A stretch of 64,000 bases of DNA from Flavobacterium sp. YO12. Its GTDB lineage: Bacteria > Bacteroidota > Bacteroidia > Flavobacteriales > Flavobacteriaceae. Below, one piece after another: positions 1-7,731 of the stretch; within the stretch, counting starts at the first letter, position 1, and each line of letters starts with the position of its first letter. The stretch lies in assembly GCF_004119495.1 (NCBI RefSeq), contig NZ_NRQU01000022.1, positions 1-64,000 of the forward strand, in the 5' to 3' direction. Position numbers and translations under genes: made by a program. Below the pieces are notes generated by a model, which saw nothing but the letters and a program-made list of their open reading frames with translations, ran no database searches and was not told the DNA's origin.

Positions 1-600
1 ACCCCAAACCTACAAATTGAACTTAGACGTTTTATTTCTTCTAATGTTGTTTCAAAGCTTAACAAATTTTATTTTGAAAATGATGCACTTTTAATAAAAG
101 GAATTGATGTTTCAATAGGTACAGTTTTAATGGGGCTGTACAATAAAGCCGAAGAATCTGGTTTTTATAAAGATATTGTATCGCTTATTGAAGATGATTC
201 GACTTTTTATCAAGAAGTAGATTTTAATTCAGGGAGAATATTATCAGTAGATGACTGTTACCGTATAGAAGGAAATGTTTTGTTGAAAGAAATTTTTACG
301 AATAAAAAGGGAAGAATTTCTGAAATGATATCGAATGAAGTTGGTATTAAAAGCGAAACAGCCCGAGAAATTCTTAATTTTTCAGCTCTTTTAGTTATCT
401 CGTATCTTAAAAATAATCTGCAATTACTGGATAGTTTAAAATTACTATTAGAAGAACAAAAAAGAGATATCTTAAACAGTATTCAGCCGGGAATAAAAAT
501 AATTCTAGGATTTTCATGTTATGAAAACGTTGAAGATAAAAACCAAAATATTGGAAGATCTATTTTTACACTTTTTGGGCATAACTTTTTTGCATTCTAA
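1..600 (+). CDS. DUF937-like protein, C-terminal part (5' end outside window)
   Basis: The frame is open from the first base of the window to the TAA at 600, so the gene begins upstream and at least 199 codons are present. The first ATG inside the window (130) sits in the middle of a helical stretch and is not a credible start. The middle part (GRISEMISNEVGIKSETARE followed by a hydrophobic helix) resembles the helical DUF937/YidB repeat, in which short alpha-helical blocks alternate with hydrophobic segments. No enzyme motif is visible. The function of DUF937 proteins is unknown; some Bacteroidota members carry a C-terminal OmpA domain, but this one ends without it. The assignment rests on pattern similarity only. 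A strong hairpin follows the stop. Confidence 0.6.
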   Translation, partial: TPNLQIELRRFISSNVVSKLNKFYFENDALLIKGIDVSIGTVLMGLYNKAEESGFYKDIVSLIEDDSTFYQEVDFNSGRILSVDDCYRIEGNVLLKEIFTNKKGRISEMISNEVGIKSETAREILNFSALLVISYLKNNLQLLDSLKLLLEEQKRDILNSIQPGIKIILGFSCYENVEDKNQNIGRSIFTLFGHNFFAF

Positions 601-602
601 AA

Positions 603-636
603 AAAAATCCCGTCTTACAAAGTAAAACAGGATTTG
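603..636. terminator. Bidirectional terminator hairpin
   Basis: The arms AAATCC-GT-TTAC and GTAA-AC-GGATTT face each other across a short loop, with A-rich flank on the left and T-rich flank on the right. It lies between two convergent genes, the DUF937-like gene (+) and the pseudouridine synthase (-), and can serve both. Confidence 0.75.
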
Positions 637-663
637 ATATTTTTAAACCATTTTGAAAATGTA

Positions 664-1572
664 TTAAGCATTTTTCAAATTGATAACTTCTTGGTCTGTT
701 AAGAAACGCCAGTTTCCTCTTGGCAGATTCTTTTTAGTTAAACCGGCAAAAGATACGCGGTCTATACGAAGCACATCATAATCAAAATGTTCAAAAATGG
801 CACGAACCACTTTTACATTTGATGAGCGTAATTTAAGACCCACTTCGCTTTTTGCTTCTTTTTCGATGTAGCTTATTTCTTCAACAAAAACACGGTGTCC
901 GTCAAGAACTAAACCTTTGCTGATTTTTTCTAAATCTTCAAATTTTAGATTTTTATCTAAAGAAACCTGATAGATTTTTGACGATTTCTGACTTGGTAAA
1001 GTAAATTTACGAATCATATCAGTATCGTTTGTAAACAACAGTAATCCTGTTGTGTTTTTGTCCATTCTTCCTACCGGTGCAATTTTTGCAGTTGTAGAAC
1101 CACGAACAAGTTCTAGAACGTTACGATATTCTTGTCCTTCGTCAAGCGCAGTTGTAAAGTTTTTAGGTTTATTCAATAAAATGTATTCCTTCTTTTCAGG
1201 AGTCAAAGTAACACCGTCAAAGTTTACAACATCATTTAATTTTACTAAATAACCCATTTCTGTAACTGGAACGCCGTTTACTTTAACGTTTCCAGACTGA
1301 ATATATATATCAGCATCACGACGAGAGCAAACTCCTGAGTTTGAGATATATTTATTCAAACGAATCTCATCAGAAGCTTTCTGTCTTTTTGGTGCCTGAT
1401 TTTGTTTCTTAATTTTTTGCTCCGCAGCTTCTTGTGCCGCTTTAACTTCAGGCTTCACTTTTTTCGGCCCTTGAGCACGTTTCGCCATAGGAGGTTTTGG
1501 CTTGCTAGAGTTTGATCTTGAGCTGTTTGGTCTAGATCCGCCTCTTTTATTATTGCCTTCCTTATTGTTCAT
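664..1572 (-). CDS. rRNA pseudouridine synthase, RsuA/RluB family
   Basis: Converts a specific uridine of ribosomal RNA to pseudouridine in the cytoplasm. Residues 1-68 are a low-complexity basic Asn/Ser/Lys/Pro tail, common in Bacteroidota members of the family and probably disordered. Residues 71-118 form an S4 RNA-binding domain (RLNKYISNSGVCSRRDAD). The catalytic domain follows, with the family signature GRMDKNTTGLLLF around 168-180; Asp171 is the expected catalytic nucleophile. At 302 residues it has the usual size for a tailed member. The sequence does not tell RluB from RluE or RsuA specificity, so no symbol is given. A TATCTTTG box lies 18-25 bases upstream of the start (minus strand, 1590-1597), consistent with its own promoter. 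Confidence 0.9.
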   Translation of the reverse strand: MNNKEGNNKRGGSRPNSSRSNSSKPKPPMAKRAQGPKKVKPEVKAAQEAAEQKIKKQNQAPKRQKASDEIRLNKYISNSGVCSRRDADIYIQSGNVKVNGVPVTEMGYLVKLNDVVNFDGVTLTPEKKEYILLNKPKNFTTALDEGQEYRNVLELVRGSTTAKIAPVGRMDKNTTGLLLFTNDTDMIRKFTLPSQKSSKIYQVSLDKNLKFEDLEKISKGLVLDGHRVFVEEISYIEKEAKSEVGLKLRSSNVKVVRAIFEHFDYDVLRIDRVSFAGLTKKNLPRGNWRFLTDQEVINLKNA

Positions 1573-1589
1573 AAATTCTGTAATTTGTG

Positions 1590-1597
1590 CAAAGATA
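1590..1597 (-). promoter_or_regulatory. Candidate -7 box (TATCTTTG) for the pseudouridine synthase
   Basis: Minus-strand TATCTTTG matches the Bacteroidota -7 consensus TAnnTTTG and lies just upstream of the ATG at 1572. No clear TTG is found at the usual 17-21 bases further upstream, so support is partial. Confidence 0.45.
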
Positions 1598-1611
1598 GTT
1601 TTTTCTGCCCA

Positions 1612-1702
1612 ATTAATCTTAAGTTCTATGTTCTTAGATTAATAGCAATAAAATTTTAGTTGATTTAAAGCATAATAAGCAGCTTTTTTTAGCTAAAATT
1701 TT
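1612..1702. repeat. Two inverted repeats in the spacer after the prenyltransferase gene
   Basis: The 209-base spacer holds ATTAATCTTAAG / CTTAGATTAAT (1612-1643, one bulged base) and AAAATTTTAG / CTAAAATTTT (1650-1659 and 1693-1702). Neither is followed by a T run on the minus strand, so they are not convincing terminators. No coding frame is visible here. Confidence 0.5.
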
Positions 1703-1781
1703 CTGTTTTCCGCTCTGCATATTTTATTTTTTGAATTGGAAAATAAATAGATTTCCATTTTAAACCTGTTTGAACCAACTT

Positions 1782-2738
1782 TTAGTAATTAGAGATCAAT
1801 TCACGTCCGTGCCACAAAACACTTGGATTGATCAAGACGATGCAAAAAACTCCCGAAACGATCAAGAATTTTAAAACATTATGCAGCAGTAAAAATTGTT
1901 CCTTAGAATTTGATTTCCACAGATAAAGCAGGAAAAACAATAAAACAATAAAACAGGTGTAAAAGTAAATATCCATATAGCCAACATCATAAATATTGAC
2001 TAGAATATAAACCGGAATTACCGTTAAAAACGTCAAAATGGTAATGATCTGTTTAGATACTTTTTCGTTATAAATAATCGGAATTGTGTGGTAATTGTTA
2101 GCTAAATCTCCTTTTAGATTTTCTAAGTCTTTTATCATTTCTCTAATCAAAAGCAGTAAAAATAAGAACATTGCGTGCGCCGAAATTACCGCAAAATGAC
2201 TTCTGTGATTTTCAATTTCTTCAAATGAAATCGAATTGTAGAAATACAATAAAATGGCAAAAAAAGGAATAACAGCCATAAATGCAGCAGTTAAATTGCC
2301 TATAATGGGGTATCTTTTTATTTTATGAGAGTAAAACCAGATTATAAAAATATAAGCAGAAAAGAATAAAAAAGCACGCCAAGAAACTATAAAAGCCATT
2401 AAGGCAGCTAAAAAATTTAAACTAAAATAGACTGATAATTTGGTTTTTTGACTAACCAATCGATCCAGCATTGATTTGTTGGGTCTGTTTATTAAGTCTT
2501 TTTGACTGTCGTAAAAATTATTAATAATATAACCTGAGGCGATTGTTACGGCAGATGCAAAGACTATTAGGAATAAATTGAAATCAAGCAGAATGTCGAG
2601 TGCTCTTTTTTCTGGTGCTAAAATAAAAATTGCTGATAAATACTGTGCCAGAATAATAATTGGAATGTTGTAACCGCGAACGACAGAGAACAAACTTACA
2701 ATTTTCATTAATAAAAGTTTGTGTTGTCTGCTTAACAT
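1782..2738 (-). CDS. UbiA-family prenyltransferase, possible geranylgeranylglycerol-phosphate type
   Basis: Integral membrane enzyme of the UbiA superfamily, which moves a polyprenyl group from its diphosphate to an acceptor. The first Asp-rich motif is NNFYDSQKD (residues 73-81, NxxxDxxxD) and the second is DLENLKGD (204-211); both bind Mg-diphosphate. About eight or nine hydrophobic segments are seen over 318 residues, the normal size. Three genes upstream in the same direction belong to or adjoin the mevalonate pathway (mevalonate kinase, diphosphomevalonate decarboxylase), so an isoprenoid donor fits. Flavobacterial homologues are commonly named geranylgeranylglycerol-phosphate geranylgeranyltransferase, but the acceptor cannot be read from sequence; menaquinone, heme or carotenoid-related acceptors remain possible. 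The family is sure, the substrate is not. Confidence 0.8.
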   Translation of the reverse strand: MLSRQHKLLLMKIVSLFSVVRGYNIPIIILAQYLSAIFILAPEKRALDILLDFNLFLIVFASAVTIASGYIINNFYDSQKDLINRPNKSMLDRLVSQKTKLSVYFSLNFLAALMAFIVSWRAFLFFSAYIFIIWFYSHKIKRYPIIGNLTAAFMAVIPFFAILLYFYNSISFEEIENHRSHFAVISAHAMFLFLLLLIREMIKDLENLKGDLANNYHTIPIIYNEKVSKQIITILTFLTVIPVYILVNIYDVGYMDIYFYTCFIVLLFFLLYLWKSNSKEQFLLLHNVLKFLIVSGVFCIVLINPSVLWHGRELISNY

Positions 2739-2799
2739 GAGTTATGAGGGGATTGATTAGATTTAGGGGAAGTTAAAAGTTATTTTTTGATTCTGAAAT

Positions 2800-3390
2800 T
2801 TAGAGTTTGTTTTTTAACAATTCTTTAGAGCCATAACCTAATTTTCGAATGCAGGCTAGCGCTTGTTTTTGTGTAATTTGAATGTCTGTAATATCTTTTT
2901 TTTCAACAAAAACTACTGATCCGCTCCACGGATTTGGTGCATCTGGAATAAAAACTGTAAATTGATTTTCATTTATCTGCTCTATTAAAAAAGCAAATTG
3001 CAAACCAGCATCGGTAGGAACTAAAATTACTTTTAAGTCTTCATTAGATTCAAATCCTAAAATATTTTCATTCATGCTTTTCATAAATGAATAACCTGGA
3101 ACGAAGCTCAAAATACCATCTTCTAATTTCTGAATCAGCTTTTTAGCATTTGCCGTTTTTGCCAATACTCCAGCAATAAAACAAATAAGAATTATAATCA
3201 GTATTCCAATAAGCTCTTGAATGGCAATTCCTAAAACATTTACTCTTGGTAAGTTGTTTACAAGCGGAAGTGTGGTTTTTTGAATAATACCATATCCTTT
3301 TTCTAATACAATAAGTAATACAACTAAAGGCACTAAAAATAGAATTCCTCCTAAAAAAGTTGCTTTGATAATTTTTAAAATACTTTTCAT
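2800..3390 (-). CDS. DUF502 family membrane protein
   Basis: A 196-residue protein with two strong transmembrane segments near the N-terminus (about residues 8-28 and 55-76), then a mostly soluble domain containing a PxxG(Y/F)SFMK-like block (VPGYSFMKSMNENILG) and the conserved end-region FIPDAPNPWSGSVVFVEKKD. This layout is the DUF502 pattern, whose biochemical role is not established. It lies between the prenyltransferase and mevalonate kinase genes with the same direction and short spacers (61 and 73 bases), so it is probably co-transcribed with them. Whether it has any link to isoprenoid metabolism is unknown. Confidence 0.85.
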   Translation of the reverse strand: MKSILKIIKATFLGGILFLVPLVVLLIVLEKGYGIIQKTTLPLVNNLPRVNVLGIAIQELIGILIIILICFIAGVLAKTANAKKLIQKLEDGILSFVPGYSFMKSMNENILGFESNEDLKVILVPTDAGLQFAFLIEQINENQFTVFIPDAPNPWSGSVVFVEKKDITDIQITQKQALACIRKLGYGSKELLKNKL

Positions 3391-3463
3391 ATTCAGTAAC
3401 TTTTTTAGGATTAAATATTAGGAAAGTGTATTCAAATAATTATGCTTTTTAAGAAAATTAAAC

Positions 3464-4402
3464 TTAAAATTGGTAAACTACTTCTAGCTTATAATCTTTT
3501 AAAGATGCTTTTGCACGTTCTAAATCTTCAGTAAAACCAAGAATATAGCCTCCGCCGCCAGAACCACAAAGTTTTAAGTAGTAATCGTTTGTGTCAATTC
3601 CGTTTTGCCAAATTCCGTGAAACTGCTCAGGAATCATTGGTTTAAAGTTATTTAAAACCACTTTAGAAAGCTTTTTAGTATTGGTAAACAATGATTTCAT
3701 GTCTCCATGTAAAAAGTTTTCTACGCAAGCATCGGTATATTTTACAAATTGGTTTTTAAGCATCGCACGGAAACCTTTGTCTTTTAAGTTTTCCATAAAA
3801 ATGCTTACCATTGGAGCAGTTTCACCAACAATTCCAGAGTCTAATAAAAACACTGCGCCTTTTCCGTCAAAACTTTGAGTTGGAATTCCCGTTGCTTCAA
3901 TATTATCTTTAGAATTAATTAAAATCGGAATGCTCAAATAACTGTTTAATGGATCTAAACCAGAACTTTTTCCGTGGAAAAAACTCTCCATTTGAGAAAA
4001 TATGTTTTTTAACTGCAATAGCTTTTCGCGAGTTAAATTCTCTAAAACGGTGATTTTGTTTGTAGCATATTTATCATAAATAGCCGCTACTAGTGCGCCG
4101 CTGCTTCCAACACCATAACCTTGCGGAATACTAGAATCGAAGTACATTCCAGTTTCGACATCATTTTTTAAAGTGTCTAAATCAAAAGTAACTAATTCAG
4201 GCTGCTGTACATGCAAAACTTCAAGGTAAGAGGCAAAGCTTTTTAAACTTCTGTTTGATGCAATAGCTTCAGCCGAAGGTTCTTCAGACTTTTTTAATGC
4301 ACCGTTGTAAAAGTTATAAGGAATAGAAAGTCCTTTAGAGTCGCGGATAATTCCGTATTCTCCAAAGAGTAATATTTTTGAGTAAAATAAGGGTCCTTTC
4401 AT
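3464..4402 (-). CDS. Mevalonate kinase (GHMP kinase family)
   Basis: Phosphorylates mevalonate to 5-phosphomevalonate in the cytoplasm, the first kinase step of the mevalonate route. The GHMP motifs are present: an N-terminal motif I region (YSKILLFGEYGII, residues 7-19), the ATP-binding motif II PQGYGVGSSGALVA (93-106), and the C-terminal glycine-rich motif III SGGGGYILG near residue 280. The SGLDPLNSY block matches the substrate Asp region of mevalonate kinases. Its length of 312 residues is normal. It stands 48 bases downstream of diphosphomevalonate decarboxylase in the same direction, which supports mevalonate rather than homoserine or galactose as substrate. Regulation probably comes from the promoter before mvaD. 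Confidence 0.85.
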   Translation of the reverse strand: MKGPLFYSKILLFGEYGIIRDSKGLSIPYNFYNGALKKSEEPSAEAIASNRSLKSFASYLEVLHVQQPELVTFDLDTLKNDVETGMYFDSSIPQGYGVGSSGALVAAIYDKYATNKITVLENLTREKLLQLKNIFSQMESFFHGKSSGLDPLNSYLSIPILINSKDNIEATGIPTQSFDGKGAVFLLDSGIVGETAPMVSIFMENLKDKGFRAMLKNQFVKYTDACVENFLHGDMKSLFTNTKKLSKVVLNNFKPMIPEQFHGIWQNGIDTNDYYLKLCGSGGGGYILGFTEDLERAKASLKDYKLEVVYQF

Positions 4403-4450
4403 GATTTATTTTATGTCTTTCTTAAAAAATTCAACTAAAGATACGGAAAA

Positions 4451-5551
4451 TTATAATGCAATAGTTCCCTCTCCAATTTTGTCGCAAATGTACTGACGAT
4501 TCTGACAAAATACAACTAATTCGTCCTGAATAAATTGTAATACTTTTTCGGTAACGTTTTCGGGATAAAGCACATGCACATTTGCTCCCGCATCAAGTGT
4601 AAAACAAACTGGAATCTGAGTTTCGTTTCTGAATTTCCAAATTGCATTTATGATTTGCAGCGTATTTGGTTTCATCAAGATAAAATACGGCATCGATGTC
4701 ATCATCATGGCGTGTAAAGTCAAAGCTTCACTTTCGACGACTTTAATGAATTCGTCTAAATTTCCACTTTCAAAAATTGAAATTAACTGATCTAAGTTTT
4801 CATGAGCTTGAGCAAAACGTCTTTCAGCATAAGGATGATTGTGCATTAAATCATGACCCACTGTGCTTGAAACTTGTTTTTCGCCTTTATCGACTAATAA
4901 AATTGTGTCTTGGTAATTCTTGAAATTCTCATGAATTGTGTACGGAAATTCAACTCCAAATAAATCAGAGCTTCCTTCAATATTGGCTTGATTTCCCCAA
5001 ACAACTACTTTTCCTTTTACACTTCGGCACGCACTTCCTGATCCTAAACGAGCCAAAAATGAAGCTTTTTGATAAAAATAATCATCTGTCATTTCAGGGT
5101 TTAGTAATTTTTCTAAACTCATAAAATTCATTGCCAGTGCTGCCATTCCTGATGCCGAAGAGGCAATTCCAGAACTGTGCGGAAATGTATTTTGGGTATC
5201 AATCGTAAAATGATAGTCTTTCAAAAATGGCAGGTAAACTTCAACTCTTTCTAGAAATTTCTGAATTTTTGGTTTGAAATCTTCTTTTGGTTTTCCTTCA
5301 AAAAGTAAATCAAAAGAAAAACTATTTGTCTCGCTGAGAGGAGTCGAAGCGTCTTTTTTCGAAAAAGCCAATTTGGTAATTGTTTTGCAATTATTCAAAG
5401 TAAAACTAACCGAAGGATTTGCCGGAATCTGATTGTCTTTTTTTCCCCAATATTTTACTAATGCAATATTGCTGGGAGCGCTCCACTCAAAGTTTCCGTT
5501 TTCGATTGTTGAAGTATATATATATGGAATAAAATCAGCTGCTGTAAACAT
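4451..5551 (-). CDS. mvaD: Diphosphomevalonate decarboxylase
   Basis: Catalyses ATP-dependent decarboxylation of mevalonate 5-diphosphate to isopentenyl diphosphate. The family block NIALVKYWGKKD lies at residues 28-39, the phosphate-binding motif PHSSGIASSASGMAALA at 124-140, and the region CFTLDAGANVHVL near the C-terminus carries the conserved catalytic Asp. At 366 residues it is slightly longer than many homologues because of a leader of about 20 residues before FEWSAPSNIA; a later start cannot be excluded, although no better ATG is seen. It is first in a leftward run with mevalonate kinase, the DUF502 protein and the UbiA prenyltransferase. Upstream are a TATCTTTG box (5569-5576) and one arm of a 19-bp inverted repeat shared with divergent tspO. 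Confidence 0.93.
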   Translation of the reverse strand: MFTAADFIPYIYTSTIENGNFEWSAPSNIALVKYWGKKDNQIPANPSVSFTLNNCKTITKLAFSKKDASTPLSETNSFSFDLLFEGKPKEDFKPKIQKFLERVEVYLPFLKDYHFTIDTQNTFPHSSGIASSASGMAALAMNFMSLEKLLNPEMTDDYFYQKASFLARLGSGSACRSVKGKVVVWGNQANIEGSSDLFGVEFPYTIHENFKNYQDTILLVDKGEKQVSSTVGHDLMHNHPYAERRFAQAHENLDQLISIFESGNLDEFIKVVESEALTLHAMMMTSMPYFILMKPNTLQIINAIWKFRNETQIPVCFTLDAGANVHVLYPENVTEKVLQFIQDELVVFCQNRQYICDKIGEGTIAL

Positions 5552-5568
5552 GAATTATAAAATTTTGG

Positions 5569-5576
5569 CAAAGATA
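5569..5576 (-). promoter_or_regulatory. Candidate -7 box for mvaD
   Basis: Minus-strand TATCTTTG fits TAnnTTTG. The left arm of the 19-bp inverted repeat begins 16 bases upstream of it, just where the -33 element would be; no TTG is present there. Confidence 0.5.
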
Positions 5577-5592
5577 GTTTTTAAATTTTTTC

Positions 5593-5659
5593 ACCATATA
5601 AGTAATATAAGAAAATATAAATCGGCTTTGCTAAAATGAACTTATATTACTTATATGGT
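5593..5659. repeat. Perfect 19-bp inverted repeat between divergent mvaD and tspO
   Basis: Left arm 5593-5611 reads ACCATATAAGTAATATAAG and the right arm 5641-5659 is its exact reverse complement, with a 29-base spacer. Each arm contains the heptamer ATATAAG twice, two bases apart. The arms sit 16 and 18 bases upstream of the two divergent TAnnTTTG boxes, in the -33 region of both promoters. This looks like a regulator site serving both genes, or a mobile palindrome that landed here. The sequence pattern is certain, the function is inferred. Confidence 0.85.
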
Positions 5660-5677
5660 TTAAACTTTTCTTTTGAC

Positions 5678-5685
5678 TATTTTTG
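5678..5685 (+). promoter_or_regulatory. Candidate -7 box for tspO
   Basis: TATTTTTG matches TAnnTTTG and ends 18 bases before the ATG at 5704. The right arm of the 19-bp inverted repeat occupies the -33 position. Confidence 0.5.
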
Positions 5686-5703
5686 AATACAAAATTTAAT
5701 GAA

Positions 5704-6180
5704 ATGAATAAATACGTAAAAATTGCAATAGCTTTATTGGTTTGTTTAGCAGTGGGATATTCTGCCAGTACAGTAACTAGACCGAGTGTTGAAAGCTGGT
5801 ATCCAACAATTGTAAAACCAGTTTTTAATCCGCCAAATTGGATTTTCATGCCTGTTTGGACTTTACTTTATATTTTTATGGCAATTGCAGCGGGATTAGT
5901 TTGGGATAAAATAAAGGAACAAACCGAAAAGGTAAAAACAGCACTTCTTTTCTTTTTGATTCAATTAACGCTTAATGCGATTTGGTCGTATTTATTCTTC
6001 GGATTAAAAAATCCGCTTTTGGCTTTAATCGAAATTGTTCTTTTATGGCTGATGATTTACGAAACGTATTTAAAATTTACTAAAATCAATAAAATTTCGG
6101 GTTATTTATTAATTCCTTATCTGGCTTGGGTTGGATTTGCAACGATTTTGAATGCTAGTATTTGGTGGCTGAATAAATAA
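5704..6180 (+). CDS. tspO: TspO/MBR family tryptophan-rich sensory protein
   Basis: A small five-helix membrane protein of the TspO/peripheral benzodiazepine receptor family, which binds porphyrins and other hydrophobic ligands and in some bacteria modulates pigment or stress responses. It has about 158 residues, five hydrophobic segments, and the family blocks NPPNWIFMPVWTLLYIFMA and a Trp-rich C-terminal region (WSYLFFGLKNPLLAL, ending ASIWWLNK). I start it at the ATG at 5704 (MNKYVKIAIALL); a TTG at 5683 in the same frame falls on the promoter box and is unlikely. It is transcribed away from mvaD across the 19-bp inverted repeat. A link between isoprenoid supply and TspO is suggestive but not shown. 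Confidence 0.9.
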   Translation: MNKYVKIAIALLVCLAVGYSASTVTRPSVESWYPTIVKPVFNPPNWIFMPVWTLLYIFMAIAAGLVWDKIKEQTEKVKTALLFFLIQLTLNAIWSYLFFGLKNPLLALIEIVLLWLMIYETYLKFTKINKISGYLLIPYLAWVGFATILNASIWWLNK

Positions 6181-6213
6181 TTTTTTTGTTTCAAGTTTAT
6201 TAAATGATTCAAC

Positions 6214-6921
6214 TTACTCAAGTTTCTTAAATTCTTCATTTTTAGTGTAAAGAAAATCCATAACAGCTAAAACATTTGGATTTTCCAGAAGCGTTTTCGA
6301 TTTCGGATCTGAGTCGCAAAAATCAATAAAAAGCTCTTTTTCTTGAGGTTTTATTTTTAAATTTTTTATAAAGAAATCTGAAGGACAAACAGCGACAACT
6401 AGTTTCTTAAAACGGTCGTCGGCAACTTCAATTGTTTTTTTCTGCTTACCTTTTAAAGGGAATGAAACTCGAAGCGCTTCTCTAATTGAATTATCACTAA
6501 CTCCTGTATTCCAGAATAAATCTTTGGCATTTTTACTAATTAATACATCTGCAACATCATCAGCACTAATCTTAACTTTATCAAATTCGACCTTATTTAT
6601 TACAACTTCATTCAATTCTTCAGGTTTCAGAATCATGTTAACGAGGAGATTGTTGCTCTCAATATCTTTGGTGGTGATTTTTAATCTAGTAAAGAAGTAA
6701 TCTTTTGAATAGAAAATTAAACTGTCTTTCATTTTTACCAAAATCGAGAATTCTCCTAATTCATTTGTTCTTGTACTAGTTTGTGTTGTTTTATTAATGA
6801 CTTCAACATCTTTCAGAGTTAGATTTTGAGAAAGCACTTTTCCGTGAAGTAGTTTTTCGGTTTGTGAAATACTAAGCTGATACGTGAAAAAAGAAATTGT
6901 GGTAAGTAATTTTAGTTTCAT
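6214..6921 (-). CDS. Secreted protein with carboxypeptidase-regulatory-like domain, copy 2
   Basis: A 235-residue exported protein of unknown function. The signal peptide ends near SISQ (about residue 19). Residues 24-110 form a carboxypeptidase D regulatory-like beta-sandwich (HGKVLSQNLTLKDVEVINKT, then TNELGEFSILVKMKDSL), the domain also found at the N-terminus of SusC-type receptors, but no plug or barrel follows. The C-terminal half is unassigned and ends with the block KELFIDFCDSDPKSKT, shared with the neighbouring gene. It is a tandem paralogue of the gene at 6933-7658, only 11 bases apart, and even the first 40 bases of the two genes are nearly identical, so the duplication is recent or the ends are under conversion. 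Probably periplasmic or cell-surface. Confidence 0.75.
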   Translation of the reverse strand: MKLKLLTTISFFTYQLSISQTEKLLHGKVLSQNLTLKDVEVINKTTQTSTRTNELGEFSILVKMKDSLIFYSKDYFFTRLKITTKDIESNNLLVNMILKPEELNEVVINKVEFDKVKISADDVADVLISKNAKDLFWNTGVSDNSIREALRVSFPLKGKQKKTIEVADDRFKKLVVAVCPSDFFIKNLKIKPQEKELFIDFCDSDPKSKTLLENPNVLAVMDFLYTKNEEFKKLE

Positions 6922-6932
6922 TTAAAGAATTT

Positions 6933-7658
6933 TTAGTTTTTAATTTCTGAATTTAACTTTTTAAACTCTTCATTTTTAGCATTCAAAAATTCTATAGTAG
7001 ATAAGATATTTGGATTTGCTGAAATCACTTTAGATTTTGGATCGGCGTCGCAGAAATCAATGAATAAGTTTTTTTCTTCTGGCTTTATTTGTAAAGTTTT
7101 AGTAAAAAAATCTGTTGAACAAGTTGCTTTTATGAGCTTTTTGAAAGGAGTTTCTGAATCTTCTCTTTTTACCTTTTTCTTACCGCCGAGCGGAAATGAA
7201 GCTTGTGCTCCATTTGTGATTGAACCATCTTTATAGCCTGTAATAAATCGTGTTAAATTCTTACTCCTTTTATCTACATCTATAGCTGCAATGGCTTCTG
7301 GATCTAATGGTATTGGATCAAATTTGACCGATGTAATGGTGACTTCCTCAAGTTCTTCGGGCTTAATGACCATTTTAACGACAAGATTATTCGTTTGGAT
7401 GTCTTTGGATGTAAGCTTCAATCTCGTAAAGAGATAATCTTTAGAGAAGAATAGTAAGCTGTCTTTTGCTTTTACTAGAATCGAGAATTCTCCACGTTCA
7501 TTTGTTCTTGTGCTAGTTTGAGCTGTTTTATTTATTACTTCAACTTTATTGAGAGGTGAATTATTAGAAATAACTTTTCCGTGAAGGAGTTTTTCGGTTT
7601 GGGAAATAGAAATTTGATACGTGAAAAAAGAAATTGTGGTAAGTAATTTTACTCTCAT
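6933..7658 (-). CDS. Secreted protein with carboxypeptidase-regulatory-like domain, copy 1
   Basis: A 241-residue paralogue of the gene just downstream. The order is the same: signal peptide ending at SISQ, carboxypeptidase-regulatory-like domain to about residue 110 (HGKVISNNSPLNKVEVINKT, TNERGEFSILVKAKDSL), a divergent linker, then the conserved tail block KNLFIDFCDADPKSKV. The linker between about 110 and 165 is where the two copies differ most. It is not related to SusC beyond the N-terminal domain. The pair is probably one transcript starting upstream of 7658. The function is unknown; the fold suggests a role in protein or glycan binding at the envelope. Confidence 0.75.
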   Translation of the reverse strand: MRVKLLTTISFFTYQISISQTEKLLHGKVISNNSPLNKVEVINKTAQTSTRTNERGEFSILVKAKDSLLFFSKDYLFTRLKLTSKDIQTNNLVVKMVIKPEELEEVTITSVKFDPIPLDPEAIAAIDVDKRSKNLTRFITGYKDGSITNGAQASFPLGGKKKVKREDSETPFKKLIKATCSTDFFTKTLQIKPEEKNLFIDFCDADPKSKVISANPNILSTIEFLNAKNEEFKKLNSEIKN

Positions 7659-7731
7659 ATAGAATTAATTAGTTGAGAGTAAAATTATTAGAATAGTCTT
7701 AACGAAAACTTGTGAAATCTGTAAATTCTTG

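Noticed and set aside
5433..5639. A 68-codon plus-strand frame across the mvaD start
   Set aside because: It overlaps mvaD antisense and the inverted repeat; no start context or family features.
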